DNA of 64,000 nt from Loktanella sp. M215 (GTDB lineage Bacteria > Pseudomonadota > Alphaproteobacteria > Rhodobacterales > Rhodobacteraceae), in NCBI RefSeq assembly GCF_021735925.1, contig NZ_WMEA01000001.1:595501-659500 (forward strand). Reading direction: 5' to 3'. A program made the translations under genes and the position numbers. Below are positions 16,998-25,850 of this stretch, piece after piece. The notes under the pieces were generated by a model. The model searched no databases. It saw nothing but the letters and a program-made list of their open reading frames with translations, and was not told where the DNA came from. How positions within the stretch are numbered: position 1 is the first letter of the stretch; every line of letters starts with the position of its first letter.

Positions 16998-17918
16998 TCA
17001 GAATCTGTCGACCGGGATTTTCAGATACTGCATCCCGTCATCCTCTGCCGGCGGCAATTGCCCTGCGCGCAGGTTGATCTGCAGCGCTGCCAGCATCCGG
17101 TGCGGCAAGGCCAAGGTGGCATCGCGGTCCTGTCGGACCTTGATGTAGTCGGCCTTGGCGGTCCCGTCCCTGACATGGATGTTGTCTGCCTTGTGTGCGG
17201 CCACCGTCGCCTCCCATGCGGGTGCGTCCCGCCCGGTTGCACCATAGTCATGACCCACGAACAGGCGCGTCGTGTCCGGCAGCGCAAGGATCGCCTGAAT
17301 CGAGTTCCACAGATCATCTGCACTGCCACCCGGGAAATCGGCCCGCGCCGTGCCGCTGTCCGGCTGCATCAAGGTATCATGCACGAAAGCCGCGTCGCCG
17401 CAGACGTAAGTGACCGATCCCAGCGTATGCCCCGGCGACAGCATGACCCGGACCGTCAGGTCACCCACGGCAAAGCTGTCCCCGTCGGCAAAGAGCTCGT
17501 CGAAATCCGCATCCGGATCGAAGGCACCCGGCGTGTTGTAGATGTCCCGCCACAGCACCGCGATGTCGCGCACCTTTTCACCGATGGCATTCGGTGCCCC
17601 GGTGCGAGCCTTCAAAAGGGTCGAGGCCATGACGTGATCGGCGTGGGGATGGGTGTCCAGCACCCGCGCGACGGTCAGCCCATTGTCGCGCACAAGGTCC
17701 AGTACCTGATCCATGCTGACGGTGCTTGTCTTGAAACCGACCGGGTCAAAGTTCCAGACCACGTCGATCAGCACAGCCTCGCGCGTCGCCGGATCGGCAC
17801 AGACATACTGGATCGATCCCGTATCAGGCTCGTAGATGCCCCAGACATCCGGGCTGCCTGCGCCGGTCGAAGGCGAATGCCGCACGAAGCGCTGTTTCAG
17901 CTTTGGAATGTCATCCAT
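16998..17918 (-). CDS. Second persulfide dioxygenase-like MBL-fold protein
   Basis: A 306-residue metallo-beta-lactamase-fold protein related to the dioxygenase at 12501-13385. The metal motif is THPHADHV, and HTLGSVTY, VHDTLMQPDSGTARADFPGG and VGHDYG are conserved. The segment after it (ATVAAHKADNIHVRDGTAKADY) keeps the ETHE1-type spacing. The ATG at 17918 has AAAGG nine bases upstream; longer N-termini are possible but have no such site. It is transcribed toward the SulP gene on the other strand. It probably also oxidises a low-molecular persulfide, perhaps in another condition or with another thiol. Confidence 0.85.
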   Translation of the reverse strand: MDDIPKLKQRFVRHSPSTGAGSPDVWGIYEPDTGSIQYVCADPATREAVLIDVVWNFDPVGFKTSTVSMDQVLDLVRDNGLTVARVLDTHPHADHVMASTLLKARTGAPNAIGEKVRDIAVLWRDIYNTPGAFDPDADFDELFADGDSFAVGDLTVRVMLSPGHTLGSVTYVCGDAAFVHDTLMQPDSGTARADFPGGSADDLWNSIQAILALPDTTRLFVGHDYGATGRDAPAWEATVAAHKADNIHVRDGTAKADYIKVRQDRDATLALPHRMLAALQINLRAGQLPPAEDDGMQYLKIPVDRF

Positions 17919-18063
17919 ATGTCTGCACCTTTCCGGCATAGAGGGTCCGCGTCGATTCAGACCCTGCACCATCATTTATCGTCCCTTATCCATCAGACAA
18001 AGCCTGCTGGTAAACCGATCTTTGCCCCGCAGACCACCCGCAGGCGGTCAGGTCAATGCAGGA

Positions 18064-18849
18064 TCATGCAGACAGCGGGGATGACCGCAGTCGGTCCAAG
18101 GCGTCAAGGTAGGAGTCTGCCGCACGCTCGTTCTGGATCGCCTGACGGTCAATGTCTGCCACCAACAACTGTGCCTCTGACCCTGCGGCGGCCAAAGGCT
18201 CGCCTTGCGGGTCCCGGATCGACGACAGGCCGACAAACGCATACGGTCCTTCGTGACCGACACGATTTGCATAGCCAATCGCGATCTGGTTTTCCATCGC
18301 GCGGGTCGGCACTAGAAGCCGGGCAATCCGGTCGTGCGGCGCCATCAGGGCCGTTGGCACGATGACAAGATCAACGCCTGCCAGCGCCTCGGCTCGGATG
18401 AGTTCCGGAAACTCCACGTCATAGCAAATCGCAACGCCAACGGTCAGACCCGCACACTGAAAGCGGAGCGGTTCGCGTCCCGGCTGAAACGTCTGTCTTT
18501 CCCAGTCGCCGAACAGGGCGCGCTTGGCATATCGCCCCAGTTCCCTGCCGGATGCGTCGATGACGACCGCCGCATTGCTCAGACCGTCGCCGGCCTCGAC
18601 ATGTGTTCCCATCGCGATGGCGAGGGTGTGGCGCATGGCGATGCCGGCGACATCTGCCAGCGCCTGTTCGACGCCCGGCAAACCGCCACGGACAAGACCC
18701 GGCAGATAGTAACCCGTCAGATACCCCTCGGGAAAGACCAGAAGGTCCGCGTTCTGCTGCCGCGCCATCGCGGCGATCCGTGCAACCTCGGCCAGTGTGC
18801 CGTCCAGATCGCCGGGCACGCCGGCGCCCTGCCACAGTGCAAGACGCAT
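18064..18849 (-). CDS. Nitrilase-superfamily amidase (candidate guanidinobutyramide or carbamoylputrescine amidohydrolase)
   Basis: A 261-residue carbon-nitrogen hydrolase with the catalytic triad in standard context: Glu41 (FPEGYLTG), Lys109 (RYAKRALFG) and Cys142 (AICYDVEFPEL). Such enzymes hydrolyse amides or carbamoyl groups. The gene is last in a five- or six-gene unit with a polyamine-type ABC importer and a guanidinobutyrase-like ureohydrolase, with only 5 bp to the permease. Two readings fit: N-carbamoylputrescine amidase, or 4-guanidinobutyramide amidohydrolase making the substrate for the ureohydrolase (arginine monooxygenase pathway). The ATG has AGGAG upstream. Open sequence further upstream in the same frame runs through the permease gene in a wrong frame and is not coding. 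Confidence 0.85.
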   Translation of the reverse strand: MRLALWQGAGVPGDLDGTLAEVARIAAMARQQNADLLVFPEGYLTGYYLPGLVRGGLPGVEQALADVAGIAMRHTLAIAMGTHVEAGDGLSNAAVVIDASGRELGRYAKRALFGDWERQTFQPGREPLRFQCAGLTVGVAICYDVEFPELIRAEALAGVDLVIVPTALMAPHDRIARLLVPTRAMENQIAIGYANRVGHEGPYAFVGLSSIRDPQGEPLAAAGSEAQLLVADIDRQAIQNERAADSYLDALDRLRSSPLSA

Positions 18850-18854
18850 GATAC

Positions 18855-19652
18855 TCACTCCTGTACCCTTTCGGCACCCAACAGACGCGGCAAGTCGCCG
18901 AACCGGCCGATCATGCCAAAGATCAGCGCCGCCAGCATGACGAACAGCAATGACACGACGCCCATGATCGGTGTGTAGCCATAGCGCAGACTGTTGAAGA
19001 TCTTGATCGGCAACGTCTCGACCGTGAAACCGGCCACCATGTAGGCGATGATGTATTCGTTCAGCGACAAGACGAAGGCGAAGGCATAGCCCGATATCAC
19101 ATAAGGCGTCAGCAGCGGCAGCAGGATCGTGCGAAACACGGTCCAGCGCCCGGCCCCCATCGTGCGCGCCGCCTCGATCAGTGACCGGTCGATGGCCGAT
19201 AGGCCAAGGCTGAGCGTGACCAAGGGCAGCGTGATCAGGAACACACCATGAGAGACGATGGTCGCGGCCATGCGGCCATACATGCCGACCGAAATCCAGA
19301 ACACCATGAACCCGAGGGCAGAAATGACAGGAGGCAACATGAAAGGTGCCACGCCCAGCGTATACAAGGCTCGCGATACCCAGCCGCCTCGCGCCCAGAT
19401 ATGCAATGCCAGCGGCAGCGCCATGACGACCGCCAACGTGCTGGCCGCAGCCGCGATGACCAGTGAATTGCGCAACGGGATCAGCCAGGCGGGATCCTGC
19501 AGGAAGGCAGCATACCACTGCAGGGACAGATCCTGCGGCGGAAACCGCAGGCTTTGCTGACCGTTCAACGAGACACCGGCCACCACGATGATCGGACAGG
19601 CCAGCAACAGCAGGATCACGGCCACATAGGTCGTCTGAACCGCCTTGGTCAT
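18855..19652 (-). CDS. ABC permease, PotC type
   Basis: A 265-residue inner-membrane subunit of a spermidine/putrescine-type importer, with about six helices. The EAA loop that contacts the ATPase (IEAARTMGAGRWTVFRTILL) is present near residue 160. Its ATG overlaps the stop of the other permease (ATGA). It is similar to PotC, the permease usually following PotB. The substrate is inferred only from family and neighbours. Confidence 0.9.
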   Translation of the reverse strand: MTKAVQTTYVAVILLLLACPIIVVAGVSLNGQQSLRFPPQDLSLQWYAAFLQDPAWLIPLRNSLVIAAAASTLAVVMALPLALHIWARGGWVSRALYTLGVAPFMLPPVISALGFMVFWISVGMYGRMAATIVSHGVFLITLPLVTLSLGLSAIDRSLIEAARTMGAGRWTVFRTILLPLLTPYVISGYAFAFVLSLNEYIIAYMVAGFTVETLPIKIFNSLRYGYTPIMGVVSLLFVMLAALIFGMIGRFGDLPRLLGAERVQE

Positions 19653-20500
19653 GTCGCGTCCCCCTTGCCACCGACCAGCAAGGTCAAACCGACCAGCGCC
19701 AGGGACACGATCAACAGAAGCACGGCCATCGCCGCCGCGAACGGCAGGTTCGACTGGAACACCGCCTGATCGGTGATGTGCACCGACAGCGTCCAGTGCT
19801 GCGGTTTGCCCAGAACCTGCGGCAGCAGATAAACCCCCAGCGTAAAAACGAAAACAAGGATCAAGGCCCCCAGAATGGGCGCCCGCAACAGCGGAATGGT
19901 CACCGTCGTGAACCTTTGCAACGGGCTGGCGCCCATCATCCGGGCGGCATCCGTCAACTCGGGGTCCAGACGCGACACCGGCGGGTACAGCACCAGCACC
20001 GCATAGGGCAGCGCGAGGTAGCACATGCCGGTCATCAGCGCGAAAAGGCTGGGCGTGAACGCCCTTGGCGCGTCCAGAATGCCAAGCCAGACCAGAAGGT
20101 TGCCGACACCGGCCGTCTGTGACAGCAAGGTCGACAGCGAAAATCCGATGATGACCTCTGACAGCGACAGGATCGACAGCAGCACGACCAGAATGATCGT
20201 CTGCGATCGCCTGCGCATCTGCGACAGGATCACCGTGAAGGGAAACGCCAGCCCGACGCAGATCACCGCCGCCCCCGCCGACAGCGCAAGAGAGGTCAGA
20301 AGGATCTTGCCGAAGAAGGCAGAGAAGAACCTGACGTAGCTGTCGAGCTCGAACCCCGGCTCGAAGAATCCGCCGGGGACCCGGTGGGCCACGCTGACGG
20401 TCAGCATGATGACGAAGGGCACCAGAAAGAAGATCCCGAGCCAGACTGCAGGGAAGCCCGCGAGCCAAGCAGGGGTGGGATGGTCGCTACGGACACTCAT
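19649..20500 (-). CDS. ABC permease, PotB type
   Basis: A 283-residue permease with six helices and the EAA loop (TDAARMMGASPLQRFTTVTI, near residue 165). It pairs with the PotC-type gene, overlapping it by 4 bp, and its own ATG overlaps the stop of the ATPase gene. The PotB-like N-terminus (WLGIFFLVPFVIMLTVS) begins after a short cytoplasmic stretch. Confidence 0.9.
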   Translation of the reverse strand: MSVRSDHPTPAWLAGFPAVWLGIFFLVPFVIMLTVSVAHRVPGGFFEPGFELDSYVRFFSAFFGKILLTSLALSAGAAVICVGLAFPFTVILSQMRRRSQTIILVVLLSILSLSEVIIGFSLSTLLSQTAGVGNLLVWLGILDAPRAFTPSLFALMTGMCYLALPYAVLVLYPPVSRLDPELTDAARMMGASPLQRFTTVTIPLLRAPILGALILVFVFTLGVYLLPQVLGKPQHWTLSVHITDQAVFQSNLPFAAAMAVLLLIVSLALVGLTLLVGGKGDAT

Positions 20501-21552
20501 GCCGGCAGGACCGTGCAGCTGCCGGGGGCGAAGGTCACGCTGACCACATCGCCGGAGGCGATGTCCGGCCGCGCCGACGGATGATAAAGGGCCGTGATGT
20601 CCTGACCGTTCAGATCAAGCACGTAGTGCACGCTTTCGCCCAGATCGCGGACAAAGATGACACGGGCGGTCAAGGTGTCCGGCCCATCTTCCCGCACCGT
20701 CAGACGCACGTCCTCTGGCCGGACCGACAGGACAGCATCGGTCCCGCCCCCGCAATTGACCCGGTCATCGGGATGCAGCGTCAGCGGCTGTCCGGCGATC
20801 TCGATCGTGCGCCCCCCGACCAACCGGCAGGGGATCAGCGCCGACGTCCCGATGAACCCCGCGACAAAGGCATTGGCCGGGTTGCGATAGACCTGCATCG
20901 GGGCACCGATCTGCCGGACACGGCCCTTTTCCATGACGATGACCTGATCCGACATCGTCAGCGCCTCCTTCTGATCGTGCGTCACGCAAACCGTCGTGAC
21001 GCCCAGCCGCTGCTGCAACTGCCGCAATTCGACCTGCATATGCTCGCGCAGGTTCGCATCCAGCGCGGACAGCGGCTCGTCCAGCAGAAACACCTTCGGA
21101 TTGATCGCCAGCCCGCGCGCGATGGCGACGCGCTGGCGTTGACCGCCCGACAATTGGTGAATCCGCCGATCTGCGACGCCGTCCAGCTGCACGAGGGCGA
21201 GCAGTTCCTCGGCCCGCGCCCGCGCCTCGGCCTTCGGGCGACCCCGGATCGTCAGGGGATAGGCCACATTCTGGGCGACGCTTAAATGAGGAAACAGGGC
21301 AAGCGATTGAAAGACCATGCCGAAATCGCGCTTTTCCGATGGCACATCGGTCTGATCCTCGCCGGCCACCAGAATGCGACCGGCACTTGGCACCTCCAGC
21401 CCCGCCATCAGGCGCAGCAGGGTCGTCTTGCCACAACCGGACGGCCCCAGAAGGCAGACGAAGCTGCCGTCGGGGATATCGAGTGTCACATCGTCAACGG
21501 CGGTCAGATCGCCAAACCGCTTCGTGATGCCCTGAAGCGAAAGTTGTGTCAT
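20497..21552 (-). CDS. ABC ATPase, PotA type
   Basis: A 351-residue ATPase that energises the polyamine-type importer. Walker A is LLGPSGCGKTTLLR, signature HQLSGGQRQRVAIARG, Walker B VFLLDEPLSALD, with a C-terminal TOBE regulatory domain from about residue 270. An in-frame upstream extension of 17 residues lacks a ribosome-binding site and overlaps a hairpin, so the ATG at 21552 was chosen. It follows the binding-protein gene by about 60 bp that contain a strong stem-loop. Confidence 0.92.
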   Translation of the reverse strand: MTQLSLQGITKRFGDLTAVDDVTLDIPDGSFVCLLGPSGCGKTTLLRLMAGLEVPSAGRILVAGEDQTDVPSEKRDFGMVFQSLALFPHLSVAQNVAYPLTIRGRPKAEARARAEELLALVQLDGVADRRIHQLSGGQRQRVAIARGLAINPKVFLLDEPLSALDANLREHMQVELRQLQQRLGVTTVCVTHDQKEALTMSDQVIVMEKGRVRQIGAPMQVYRNPANAFVAGFIGTSALIPCRLVGGRTIEIAGQPLTLHPDDRVNCGGGTDAVLSVRPEDVRLTVREDGPDTLTARVIFVRDLGESVHYVLDLNGQDITALYHPSARPDIASGDVVSVTFAPGSCTVLPA

Positions 21553-21573
21553 GACGCTGTCCTGCCTTTTTCT

Positions 21574-21600
21574 CTGGCCCGGGCAAAGGCCCCGGACCAG
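21574..21600 (-). terminator. Stem-loop between binding protein and ATPase genes
   Basis: The sequence CTGGTCCGGGGC-CTTT-GCCCGGGCCAG (minus strand) forms a stem of about 11 bp with one G-U pair and a one-base bulge. It is followed by AGAAAAAGG rather than T residues, so it is not a classical terminator. It probably stabilises the 3' end of the binding-protein mRNA, giving more binding protein than ATPase. Confidence 0.45.
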
Positions 21601-21613
21601 CATTCGTATCGCT

Positions 21614-22684
21614 CTAGCCGGTGACGAGTTCGGACCACTTCTGGTTCACCCAGTCCGCACGATCCACATAAAGATCGTAGCGCGGCAGGATCGGCGCGAT
21701 GTCAGACGAGACGGCTGCAAATTCTTCATCCGTCAGATCAGTCAGCTCGCGCGGGACGGTCGGGGCGGTGCCGACGAACCGCGACAGTGTCGCCTGAACC
21801 GACGGCTGGGCCATGTAGTTGATGAAGACCTGCGACTGCTCGATCTGCTTGGACGCGCTCGACACGACCCAAGAGCCGGAATCGAGCACTGCGCCCTCTT
21901 TCGGAAAGGTCGACCGGACGGGTTTGCCGTCCGCTGCGGCCAATCCGGTCACGTCGTGATAGTATTGACCCATCGGAATTTCGCCTGTTTCCAGCGCCTG
22001 CTGGAACTGACCTTCGTCACGGTACCACAGCCTGACGTTCGGTTTGACCTCTGCCAGCTTGGCCATGACCTGCAGCACGCCCTCTTCGGTCGCGAGGATA
22101 TCGGTGCCATCGAAATAGGTCGTCGCCGTGATTTCCAGCAGGAACGAATTCGAGGCAAGCGCCAGAAGACCCAGCTTGTCCGCATTCGCAGAGTCCCACA
22201 GCGCCATCCAGGATGCCGGCGCATCAGTATAGACGTCGGTATTCGTGACCAGGCTCACATACCAGCTGACCGCACCGGTGCCGTACATCTGTCCGTCGTC
22301 GTAGCTGTGCTGAAAGAAGTCCGGCAGGCTTTTCGTCTCGGGCATCGCGGCCTGATCCAGCGGCGCCCAAAGCTTCGCCTGCTCGCCGCGCAGCCGGGCG
22401 ACCTGGGCGATCATCGACACATCGGCCGGGGCCTGACCGGCACGCGCCGCCTGTTGCAGCTGTACCAGCCATGCCTCACCGGTGGGTTCGGCAATCGACT
22501 CCACCTCGATCCCCGTGGCTTTGGTGAATTCGGGAAAGATGTGCGTCTTGAAGCTGTCTTCGAAATAGCCGCCGTAGGTGCCGACCTTCAGCGGCGCACC
22601 TTGGGCGCTCAGCAACGTCGGCGCCGCCAGCGTGCCGATCGTCGCAGCACCGGTGGTGGCCAGAAATGTGCGTCTTTTCATCAT
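21614..22684 (-). CDS. Polyamine/guanidino-compound binding protein (PotD/F type)
   Basis: A 356-residue extracellular solute-binding protein of the spermidine/putrescine family. The N-terminus MKRRTFLATTGAATIG carries a twin-arginine-like motif and a hydrophobic stretch, so Tat export is likely. The early GTYGGYFEDSFKTHIFPEF segment is typical of the family. ATGs at 22684 and 22681 are both possible; GGAG lies 8-11 bases upstream. It starts 2 bp after the ureohydrolase gene, which ties the importer to guanidino-compound use. Its exact ligand is not known. Confidence 0.88.
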   Translation of the reverse strand: MMKRRTFLATTGAATIGTLAAPTLLSAQGAPLKVGTYGGYFEDSFKTHIFPEFTKATGIEVESIAEPTGEAWLVQLQQAARAGQAPADVSMIAQVARLRGEQAKLWAPLDQAAMPETKSLPDFFQHSYDDGQMYGTGAVSWYVSLVTNTDVYTDAPASWMALWDSANADKLGLLALASNSFLLEITATTYFDGTDILATEEGVLQVMAKLAEVKPNVRLWYRDEGQFQQALETGEIPMGQYYHDVTGLAAADGKPVRSTFPKEGAVLDSGSWVVSSASKQIEQSQVFINYMAQPSVQATLSRFVGTAPTVPRELTDLTDEEFAAVSSDIAPILPRYDLYVDRADWVNQKWSELVTG

Positions 22685-22686
22685 TC

Positions 22687-23664
22687 TCAGAACTCCAGGT
22701 TGGTTAATGTGATGTCGCGGCGTCCGACGCCCGGCAAGGCGCACAGCATTTCGAACAGCAGGTTTGCACCGATTAGTGCCGTATTGCCGGTGGTGTCATA
22801 AGGCGGCGACACCTCGACCAGATCGCAGCCGACCAGATTGAGCCCGGCACAGCCCCGCACGATCTCGAACGCCTGCCACGTGGACAGACCGCCCGGTTCA
22901 ACTGTGCCTGTCCCGGGGGCAAAGCCGGGATCAAGGGCGTCGATATCAAAGCTCAGGTACACCGGCGTATCGCCGATCATCTCGCGGATGCGCGCCATCA
23001 GCGGCACAAGCGAGCGGTGCCAGCAGCCCTCGGCCTGCACGACCTTCCAGCCCCGGTCACGTCCCCAATCGAAATCCTGCGGCGCATAGCCCGTTCCGCG
23101 CAGCCCGATCTGGAACACCTTGTCGTTCAGCAGGCAGTCATCTTCCCAGGCCCTGCGGAACGGACACCCGTGAGCGACCGTTTCGCCGAACATGTGTTCG
23201 TTGACGTCGGCGTGCGCGTCGATGTGGATCAGGGCGACCGGACCGTGCACCTTGCGGATCGCCTTCAGGATCGGCCAGGTCAGCGTGTGATCGCCCCCCA
23301 GCGTCAGGGGAATGGCGCCCGTCGCCAGCACATCGTCATAGAAGGTTTCGATGATCCCGACGGATTTCTTCAGGTCGAACGTGTTGATCGGGACATCGCC
23401 GATGTCCGCCACCTGAAGATGCTCGTAGGGGGCGGCACCCGTTGCCATGTTGAAGGGCCGCAGCATCCGGCTTTCGTCGCGGATCTGGCGCGGCCCTAGC
23501 CGCGTCCCCGGCCTGTTCGATGTCCCGATGTCCATCGGAACGCCGATGAAACAGGCGTCCAGCCCCGCTGCGGTGGGCTGTGTGGGCAGCCGCATCATCG
23601 TTGCAGGGCCTGCGAAGCGCGGCATCTCGTTGCCGCTTAGCGGTTGGTTGAATGTTGCAGTCAG
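22687..23664 (-). CDS. gbuA: Guanidinobutyrase-like ureohydrolase (agmatinase family), probable CTG start
   Basis: A manganese ureohydrolase that splits a guanidino compound into an amine and urea. Metal ligands are in GGDHTLTW (His126), IDAHADVNEH (Asp149, His151, Asp153) and SFDIDALDP (Asp240, Asp242). The N-terminus QPLSGNEMPRF and the MLRPFNMATGAAPY segment resemble, from memory, Pseudomonas 4-guanidinobutyrase GbuA more than agmatinase. The only well-placed Shine-Dalgarno (CGGAGG) sits 6 bases before a CTG at 23664; starting there gives 325 residues and a one-to-one match with the GbuA N-terminus. An ATG at 23706 gives a 14-residue highly charged extension without a ribosome-binding site. 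First gene of the importer unit. Confidence 0.88.
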   Translation of the reverse strand: MTATFNQPLSGNEMPRFAGPATMMRLPTQPTAAGLDACFIGVPMDIGTSNRPGTRLGPRQIRDESRMLRPFNMATGAAPYEHLQVADIGDVPINTFDLKKSVGIIETFYDDVLATGAIPLTLGGDHTLTWPILKAIRKVHGPVALIHIDAHADVNEHMFGETVAHGCPFRRAWEDDCLLNDKVFQIGLRGTGYAPQDFDWGRDRGWKVVQAEGCWHRSLVPLMARIREMIGDTPVYLSFDIDALDPGFAPGTGTVEPGGLSTWQAFEIVRGCAGLNLVGCDLVEVSPPYDTTGNTALIGANLLFEMLCALPGVGRRDITLTNLEF

Positions 23665-23739
23665 CTTGGGCCTCCGTTCCGGATGTTTTCTGTTGTCACG
23701 CACCATAGATCAGCCGGTCAGGACAAATATACCAAATGC

Positions 23740-24696
23740 TCAATCAAAAGGTGGATGATCGTCAATGTATCGGTTCGTGTCTGGCGGATCCTGATCCGCA
23801 GCCAGTCCGTAGACCTCTGACAGTTCCTCCAGAAAGGCATCGGCCAGAGCGCCCCGGGATGCCGCAGGTCTGAGTGCGACGTCAAAGGGGCAGGCATAGC
23901 GAAACAGGTCTGGGCGCAGGCAGCGCAGGGTACCGCGCCCGACCCACGGCAAGGCTGCATGATCCGGCACATATCCCAGATAGGCCCCCGACAGGATCAG
24001 AAACAGCTGCTGCTCGACCCCTTCCGCCGTGGCCGTGGTCTGGGCAAAGACCTGATTGTTGGCATGGTCCGGCCGCCAGTAGGTGCGTCCCGCAACCTTG
24101 TGCGTCCGCAGGATATCCGCCGTGATGTCCTGCGTCGGCAGATCGAACATCGGATGACCGCGCCCGCAATACAGCGTGTTCGTCTCGGTATAAAGGTACC
24201 GGTAGGCCAGTCCCCGCACCTTGTAGGGAAAACTGCCGACCGCTGCGTGCAGATCACCGTCTAGGACGCCGGTCTGAAGCGTCTGCGGCGACCCGTTGCG
24301 GAATTCGAACCTGACCTGAGGATGGCGCTTCTCCATCCGGGCAATCACCTGCGGGATGTGGCAATCGGGGTCTGACACGATGCTGTCCACCACACCGATC
24401 CGTAGCCGCCCGACCAGCCGGCCATGAATGACCTCGGTCTCTCCTACGAAACCGTCAAGAGCCATCAGAAGCCGCACCGTGGCCTCGTGAACCACCCGTC
24501 CCTCCTCGGTCAACGCAAAGCCCGCGCGACCGCGGGTGCAAAGCGTGACTTTCAACCGATCCTCAAGCGCCTGGATGTGGTTGGAAATGGTCGATTGATG
24601 CAGGTTCAGAACGGCCTGTGCCGCAGCAAACCCCCGATGTCTGACAACCGCGTCGAACACGCGCAAAAGCCGCAAGTCTGACCCCAGGATCTGCAT
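23740..24696 (-). CDS. LysR-type transcriptional regulator
   Basis: A 318-residue LysR regulator. The winged helix-turn-helix is in residues 5-65 (RGFAAAQAVLNLHQSTISNHIQALED), followed by a co-inducer-binding domain with RLRIGVVDSIVSD. AGGGG lies before the ATG at 24696. It is codirectional with the ureohydrolase/importer unit and only 75 bp upstream of it. That gap is AT-rich, so the unit may have its own promoter there or be co-transcribed. Probably activates the unit in response to its substrate. Confidence 0.88.
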   Translation of the reverse strand: MQILGSDLRLLRVFDAVVRHRGFAAAQAVLNLHQSTISNHIQALEDRLKVTLCTRGRAGFALTEEGRVVHEATVRLLMALDGFVGETEVIHGRLVGRLRIGVVDSIVSDPDCHIPQVIARMEKRHPQVRFEFRNGSPQTLQTGVLDGDLHAAVGSFPYKVRGLAYRYLYTETNTLYCGRGHPMFDLPTQDITADILRTHKVAGRTYWRPDHANNQVFAQTTATAEGVEQQLFLILSGAYLGYVPDHAALPWVGRGTLRCLRPDLFRYACPFDVALRPAASRGALADAFLEELSEVYGLAADQDPPDTNRYIDDHPPFD

Positions 24697-24860
24697 GGTG
24701 TTGGCCCCTTTCAGATCAGACAGCCACCTCTTGTTTTCAAGACGGATGACGAGATCCCGCGTTTCAGATGAAGATCTTGCAGTTGTGCGCGCTCTAGCCG
24801 ACCGAGCCGCGTGATACCGGTTCGCAGAAACGTTTACATGATGATGGTACAGCCGCCGCG

Positions 24861-25850
24861 TCAGGCCAGCGGGTGATGGCAGGCCAGCGTGCGGCCGTCT
24901 GATGTCGGCACCAACGCGGGGCGCGTGCTGCGGCACAGGTCGCTTGCATGGGGGCATCGCGTTGAAAACTTGCATCCCGCGGGCGGGTTCAACGGGCTGG
25001 GTATTTCACCCTCCAGCACGATCCGCTTGCCCCGACCGCTGTCCACGCGCGGCACCGGAATCGCTGAAATCAGGGCCTGCGTGTAGGGATGCGCCGGCCG
25101 GTCGAACACCGCCTCGACCGGGCCCGTCTCGACGATAGAGCCGAGATACATGATCGCCACCCGGTCCGAGACCTGCCGCACCACGCCCAGATCGTGTGCG
25201 ATGAACAGATAGGTCAGCGACAGCCGTTCGCGCAGGTCCGCGAACAGGTTGACGATCTGCGCCTGCACCGACACGTCCAGCGCAGATACAGGCTCGTCAG
25301 CCACGATCAGGTCGGGTTCCATGGCCAGCGCCCGGGCGATGCCAATGCGTTGGCGCTGCCCACCCGAGAATTCATGCGGAAACCGTTCAAGGTAGGCCTG
25401 CGGCAGACCGACAAGATCCATCAGCTCGTCCAGCCGCCTCGACACCTCGTCGCGGGGGCGGATGCGGTGAACGATCAGGGGTTCGCTCAGGATATCGCGG
25501 ACCCGGCGGTGCGGGTTCAGCGACGACGAGGGGTCCTGAAAGATCATCTGCACCTTGCGCCGGAACGGCCGCAGGGCATGGGTGCCTAGCCGCGTCACCT
25601 CTTGCCCGTCAAAGCGCAATGCGCCGCCCGAGATGTCGTAAAGCCGCGTCAGGCAGCGGCCCAGCGTGGATTTGCCAGATCCGCTTTCGCCGACCAGGCC
25701 CAAGGTCTCGCCTCGGTCGATGCGCAGGTCGATGCCGTCGACAGCGTGCAACGCGCGACCGCTGCCGGGCAGAAGCGTCTTTCCGACCGTGAAGGTCTTG
25801 CGCAGGGCCACGGCCTCCATCAGCGGGCGGGCGATCGGGGACTGGATCAT
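24861..25850 (-). CDS. Dipeptide/oligopeptide ABC ATPase, DppF/OppF type
   Basis: A 329-residue ATPase with Walker A GLVGESGSGKSTLGRC, signature HEFSGGQRQRIGIARA and Walker B LIVADEPVSALDVS. A C-terminal extension contains the oligo_HPY motif cysteines (CKFSTRCPHASDLCRS), typical of peptide importers. It overlaps the DppD-type gene by 4 bp and is the last gene of the operon. An apparent longer frame upstream runs antisense-like through the DppD-type gene and was rejected. Confidence 0.92.
   Translation of the reverse strand: MIQSPIARPLMEAVALRKTFTVGKTLLPGSGRALHAVDGIDLRIDRGETLGLVGESGSGKSTLGRCLTRLYDISGGALRFDGQEVTRLGTHALRPFRRKVQMIFQDPSSSLNPHRRVRDILSEPLIVHRIRPRDEVSRRLDELMDLVGLPQAYLERFPHEFSGGQRQRIGIARALAMEPDLIVADEPVSALDVSVQAQIVNLFADLRERLSLTYLFIAHDLGVVRQVSDRVAIMYLGSIVETGPVEAVFDRPAHPYTQALISAIPVPRVDSGRGKRIVLEGEIPSPLNPPAGCKFSTRCPHASDLCRSTRPALVPTSDGRTLACHHPLA

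Noticed and set aside
18850..19671. Open frame joining the amidase to upstream sequence as one 535-aa protein
   Set aside because: The upstream part is the PotC-type permease gene read in the wrong frame; the amidase has its own AGGAG and ATG at 18849.
21565..21571. T-run beside the stem-loop at 21574-21600 as intrinsic terminator
   Set aside because: The T-run is on the plus strand, but the flanking genes are on the minus strand, where it reads as A residues.
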